Origin: Kiritimatiellia bacterium
Lineage (GTDB): Bacteria; Verrucomicrobiota; Kiritimatiellia; UBA8416
Assembly (NCBI GenBank): GCA_007126175.1
Contig: SLBU01000117.1
Location: 1 to 8,298 of the forward strand
DNA: 8,298 nt
Direction of reading: 5' to 3'
Shown here in pieces: positions 6,461-8,298 of this stretch. Numbering within the stretch: the first letter of the stretch is position 1; each line of letters starts with the position of its first letter. The translations under genes were made by a program, and so were the position numbers. The notes under the pieces were generated by a model, which searched no databases, was not told where the DNA came from, and saw only the letters and a list, made by a program, of their open reading frames with translations.

Positions 6461-7197
6461 TCCGCAGCCTCCGCCTCTCGCTCCACAAACCAGCGGACGG
6501 CATCCGTAAGAAAAGGCTGCACGTCAATTTGTCCGGGTGGCAACGTCATCTGAATCGAAAAATACGCCCAGCGTTGCGCGCGGCCTGTCCGCAAGCGATC
6601 CCATCCCGCCCGCAAAATGCGCGACCAATGATATGCCGTACGAACATGATGACCCTCGAACCAATACACAAAATACTGAATCGGCCGACTATCCTCGGAT
6701 GCCCCTCGTGCCAGAATCGGATACACCCCCACATCAAAACGTTCGCCGGTAGCGCTTTCGACCGGTAAAAAGAACAAATCGCCAATCGGAACATTTTGTG
6801 CCACTAAACACCAATCCGGGCGGTGAATTCCCTCGCGCGACTCCCCCGTAATCAACATGATTACATGCCGCTGCAACCCCTCCGGCCCGCGATACAACCG
6901 CCGGTCTATCTCAACATCCCGCGGCAACAAAGCCCGCTCCCGCGGCGATACCGACGCCAACCCAGCCCCACTAACCGGGCAAACCCCCGGCTCAATCAAA
7001 TCCGCATCCCGGAACACACGCTGCACCTCCGGATCCAGCGAATAAAACAGATTCTCGCCCTCCCACACCCCAATCGATTCCGGCAGAGCCCAAGTTTCCG
7101 GCAATGGAGCCGCCTCGCGCACACGCGACGCAACATGAAGCACCGGCACCGCCAGAACCAAAATCACAAAAAAAAGTATCACATTCCACTTTTTCAA
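6457..7197 (-). CDS. epsI: Exosortase-associated protein EpsI family
   Basis: This protein belongs to the EpsI / exosortase C-terminal family, which is fused to or encoded beside exosortases. It is thought to help sorting of PEP-CTERM-type proteins or the linked polysaccharide export; its exact activity is not settled. From the TTG start it has 246 residues: an N-terminal membrane anchor (about 5-23) and then a soluble, probably periplasmic domain. The family's conserved block is seen as GESREGIHRPDWCLVA, with H125 and C130. The core pattern IGVWEG then FYSLDP is also typical. A stretch around residue 73, CPVSG, looks like half of a cysteine knuckle. The frame is open up to an ATG at 7320, but that extension would translate the palindrome in the gap and gives an unusual Arg-rich tail. 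AAGGA (7204-7208) sits 6 bases before the TTG at 7197, followed directly by KKW and the anchor, so TTG is preferred. Confidence 0.85.
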   Translation of the reverse strand: MKKWNVILFFVILVLAVPVLHVASRVREAAPLPETWALPESIGVWEGENLFYSLDPEVQRVFRDADLIEPGVCPVSGAGLASVSPRERALLPRDVEIDRRLYRGPEGLQRHVIMLITGESREGIHRPDWCLVAQNVPIGDLFFLPVESATGERFDVGVYPILARGASEDSRPIQYFVYWFEGHHVRTAYHWSRILRAGWDRLRTGRAQRWAYFSIQMTLPPGQIDVQPFLTDAVRWFVEREAEAAE

Positions 7198-7203
7198 ATA
7201 ACA

Positions 7204-7208
7204 TCCTT
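7204..7208 (-). promoter_or_regulatory. Shine-Dalgarno site supporting a TTG start for epsI
   Basis: AAGGA on the minus strand is 6 bases from the TTG at 7195-7197. The encoded product then begins with two lysines and a hydrophobic anchor, as expected. No comparable SD fits the longer in-frame ATG starts. Confidence 0.65.
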
Positions 7209-7230
7209 GTCTATATCTTACTTGATTTAT

Positions 7231-7308
7231 GTAGCCTCGCTCGCCAGAGCGTGGAGAACTGGCCCAACGCCTACGACCTTTCATCCACGGCCTGGCGGTC
7301 ATGGCTAC
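7231..7308 (-). repeat. Large imperfect palindrome between the exosortase gene and epsI
   Basis: Two 25-base arms (7231-7255 and 7284-7308) are inverted copies matching at 18 of 25 positions. They form three perfect 6-bp blocks, GTAGCC/GGCTAC, CGCCAG/CTGGCG and CGTGGA/TCCACG, separated by a 5-base and a 2-base mismatch. A 28-base loop joins them. It fills most of the 130-bp gap between the genes. No T-run follows, so it is not a normal terminator. It may be a dispersed palindromic repeat unit, an RNA-processing site in the exosortase-epsI-rnc transcript, or both. I found no clear promoter in the remainder of the gap. Confidence 0.75.
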
Positions 7309-7327
7309 AAAGTTACCCATCCCATTT

Positions 7328-8275
7328 TCACCCTAGGGCATTGTGCGACGGGCTCACCCTTCTTCCAAATCCAGCACAAATCCTACTGATTTGTTCCATC
7401 AAGCCACTTACTCCCATAACCATTAAAACACACAAGACAAATATAACATATCCTGAGTAATCATGATAGATCTTCATCCCTAGATCCTGCCCCCAGAAAC
7501 GCGCCACGATTGCGATTGTCACAATGCGTCCAATATTTGCCGCTACTGCTACGGGAATACTCATGGCAAATAAAAATATGCGCGAAAACCAGTATTGCTT
7601 AAAAATATAGGCATAGACAGCTGTAATGGCCATCAATGCCATAATCGACCGGATACCACTACACTCATCCGCAACATCCAACGCAAATCCCTGGCCGGCT
7701 GTCGACACCACCGCCGTCTGCACTTGTGTTGTCGGTATCCCAATTCCATTCAAAATCCACGTCGACACCACACTGCCTAGCATCCGCAACGGAAATGTCG
7801 CATGCGCTAAAAAGGCCACTGGTATCGCAAAAAGCAAAAAACCGACAGGGAACCAAGCCTGCAGAGCCGCCCGCTTTCCTAAAAACAGCCACACAAGTGC
7901 CCATATGCTCAAAATGAAGGCCAACGCCGAGAGATGCGGAATCTGCATCCGCAATCCCGCCGCATGCATCAGAACAGCCCCAATCATCAAGACAATCCCA
8001 AGCCCATGCGATTGCGCCTCGTCCAACAGTCGTCGCCACGCTTCCCGATCCCGCCACAGAAACCACAGACTAATAAACGGAATCACCAATCCATGCGAGT
8101 AATCCACCGCATCCGTCGACTCCTGCGACCACATCATATACAGCCACCCGAACAACGACCCGCCCGAAGCACCCCGCCAAACCGTCACCCCATAAAAATG
8201 GAATAACAGCCCCAGACCTAAGTATCCAACGAGAAGACTGACCAGAACCTTCTTGTTCGTTTGTAAAAATTTCAT
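7328..8275 (-). CDS. Exosortase (exosortase/archaeosortase family transpeptidase)
   Basis: This multi-pass inner-membrane cysteine protease/transpeptidase recognises C-terminal sorting tags of the PEP-CTERM type and processes the protein for surface delivery. It has 315 residues with about eight hydrophobic segments. The catalytic triad of the family is complete: C205 in DVADECSGIRS, R250 in AANIGRIVTIA and H271 in IYHDYSGY. The N-terminal motif DYSHGLVIPFISLWFLW (58-74) is also typical of exosortases. The ATG at 8275 is used because the protein starts with a short positively charged end before the first membrane segment. Its SD is weak, and only 23 bases of upstream DNA are in the window. 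epsI follows on the same strand after 130 bp, the usual partnership. The subtype (XrtA, B, D and so on) cannot be assigned by eye. No PEP-CTERM substrate gene is visible here. Confidence 0.95.
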   Translation of the reverse strand: MKFLQTNKKVLVSLLVGYLGLGLLFHFYGVTVWRGASGGSLFGWLYMMWSQESTDAVDYSHGLVIPFISLWFLWRDREAWRRLLDEAQSHGLGIVLMIGAVLMHAAGLRMQIPHLSALAFILSIWALVWLFLGKRAALQAWFPVGFLLFAIPVAFLAHATFPLRMLGSVVSTWILNGIGIPTTQVQTAVVSTAGQGFALDVADECSGIRSIMALMAITAVYAYIFKQYWFSRIFLFAMSIPVAVAANIGRIVTIAIVARFWGQDLGMKIYHDYSGYVIFVLCVLMVMGVSGLMEQISRICAGFGRRVSPSHNALG

Positions 8276-8298
8276 ACGTAATATTCTGTCACGTAATA
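8276..8298 (-). repeat. Direct 8-bp repeat just upstream of the exosortase start
   Basis: ACGTAATA occurs at 8276-8283 and again at 8291-8298, 15 bases apart, directly ahead of the exosortase ATG and touching the window edge. It might be part of an operator or of a longer repeat outside the window. Two copies of an 8-mer in an AT-rich leader can also arise by chance. Confidence 0.3.

Noticed and set aside
7204..7260. Possible promoter for epsI in the AT-rich stretch after the palindrome
   Set aside because: Candidate -10 boxes such as TAAGAT and TATAGA have no recognisable -35 at 16-18 bp, because the required position falls in the GC-rich palindrome arm.
7231..7308. Palindrome as an intrinsic terminator of the exosortase gene
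   Set aside because: No T-run follows on the minus strand, the loop is 28 bases, and the stem is interrupted. These features argue against a normal terminator.
6457..7320. Long form of epsI starting at the ATG at 7320
   Set aside because: The extra 41 residues would be encoded by the palindrome and lack an SD. The TTG at 7197 has a well-placed AAGGA and a normal membrane anchor.

Overview
This window looks like chromosomal DNA of a Gram-negative bacterium. It encodes an LpxL/HtrB-type lipid A acyltransferase, a lipoprotein-type prolyl isomerase and an exosortase with an EpsI partner. Exosortases are known mainly from Proteobacteria and the PVC phyla. The style of the periplasmic CGWC thioredoxin-fold protein and the exosortase/EpsI/rnc neighbourhood make me lean towards a Verrucomicrobiota/Kiritimatiellota/Lentisphaerota-like organism, but that placement is inference. 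All protein genes are on the minus strand, and no mobile element, CRISPR array or phage gene is visible.

Reading along the minus strand from the right edge, the layout is as follows. (i) An exosortase gene (8275-7328) is followed by a 130-bp gap that holds a large imperfect palindrome (7231-7308). Then come epsI, best started at a TTG codon at 7197, and rnc (RNase III), whose start overlaps the epsI stop as ATGA. (ii) A tRNA-Lys(UUU) gene (5739-5667) lies directly behind rnc. It has a good promoter buried in the last codons of rnc: a perfect TTGACA, a 17-bp spacer and TAGTAT overlapping the rnc stop. Twenty-one bases behind the tRNA begins a tight run of lpxL-like acyltransferase, mtnP (methylthioadenosine phosphorylase) and comF (double zinc-knuckle phosphoribosyltransferase). 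(iii) A plus-strand tRNA-Arg(UCU) gene (2895-2971) has its own promoter. (iv) Divergent from it is a second minus-strand unit: a parvulin-type prolyl isomerase lipoprotein, a secreted CGWC thioredoxin-like protein (3-bp gap, SD overlapping the upstream stop), and a flavo-diiron protein that runs off the left edge.

Functionally the window combines envelope biogenesis and protein sorting (exosortase, EpsI, lipid A acyltransferase, periplasmic foldase and thioredoxin) with housekeeping RNA (rnc and two tRNAs), MTA salvage and an oxygen or NO detoxification enzyme. The genes belong to known families. The most interesting parts are regulatory: the tRNA promoter inside rnc that probably also drives lpxL-mtnP-comF, and the long hairpin-forming palindrome upstream of epsI-rnc, which could be an RNase III target in RNase III's own transcript.
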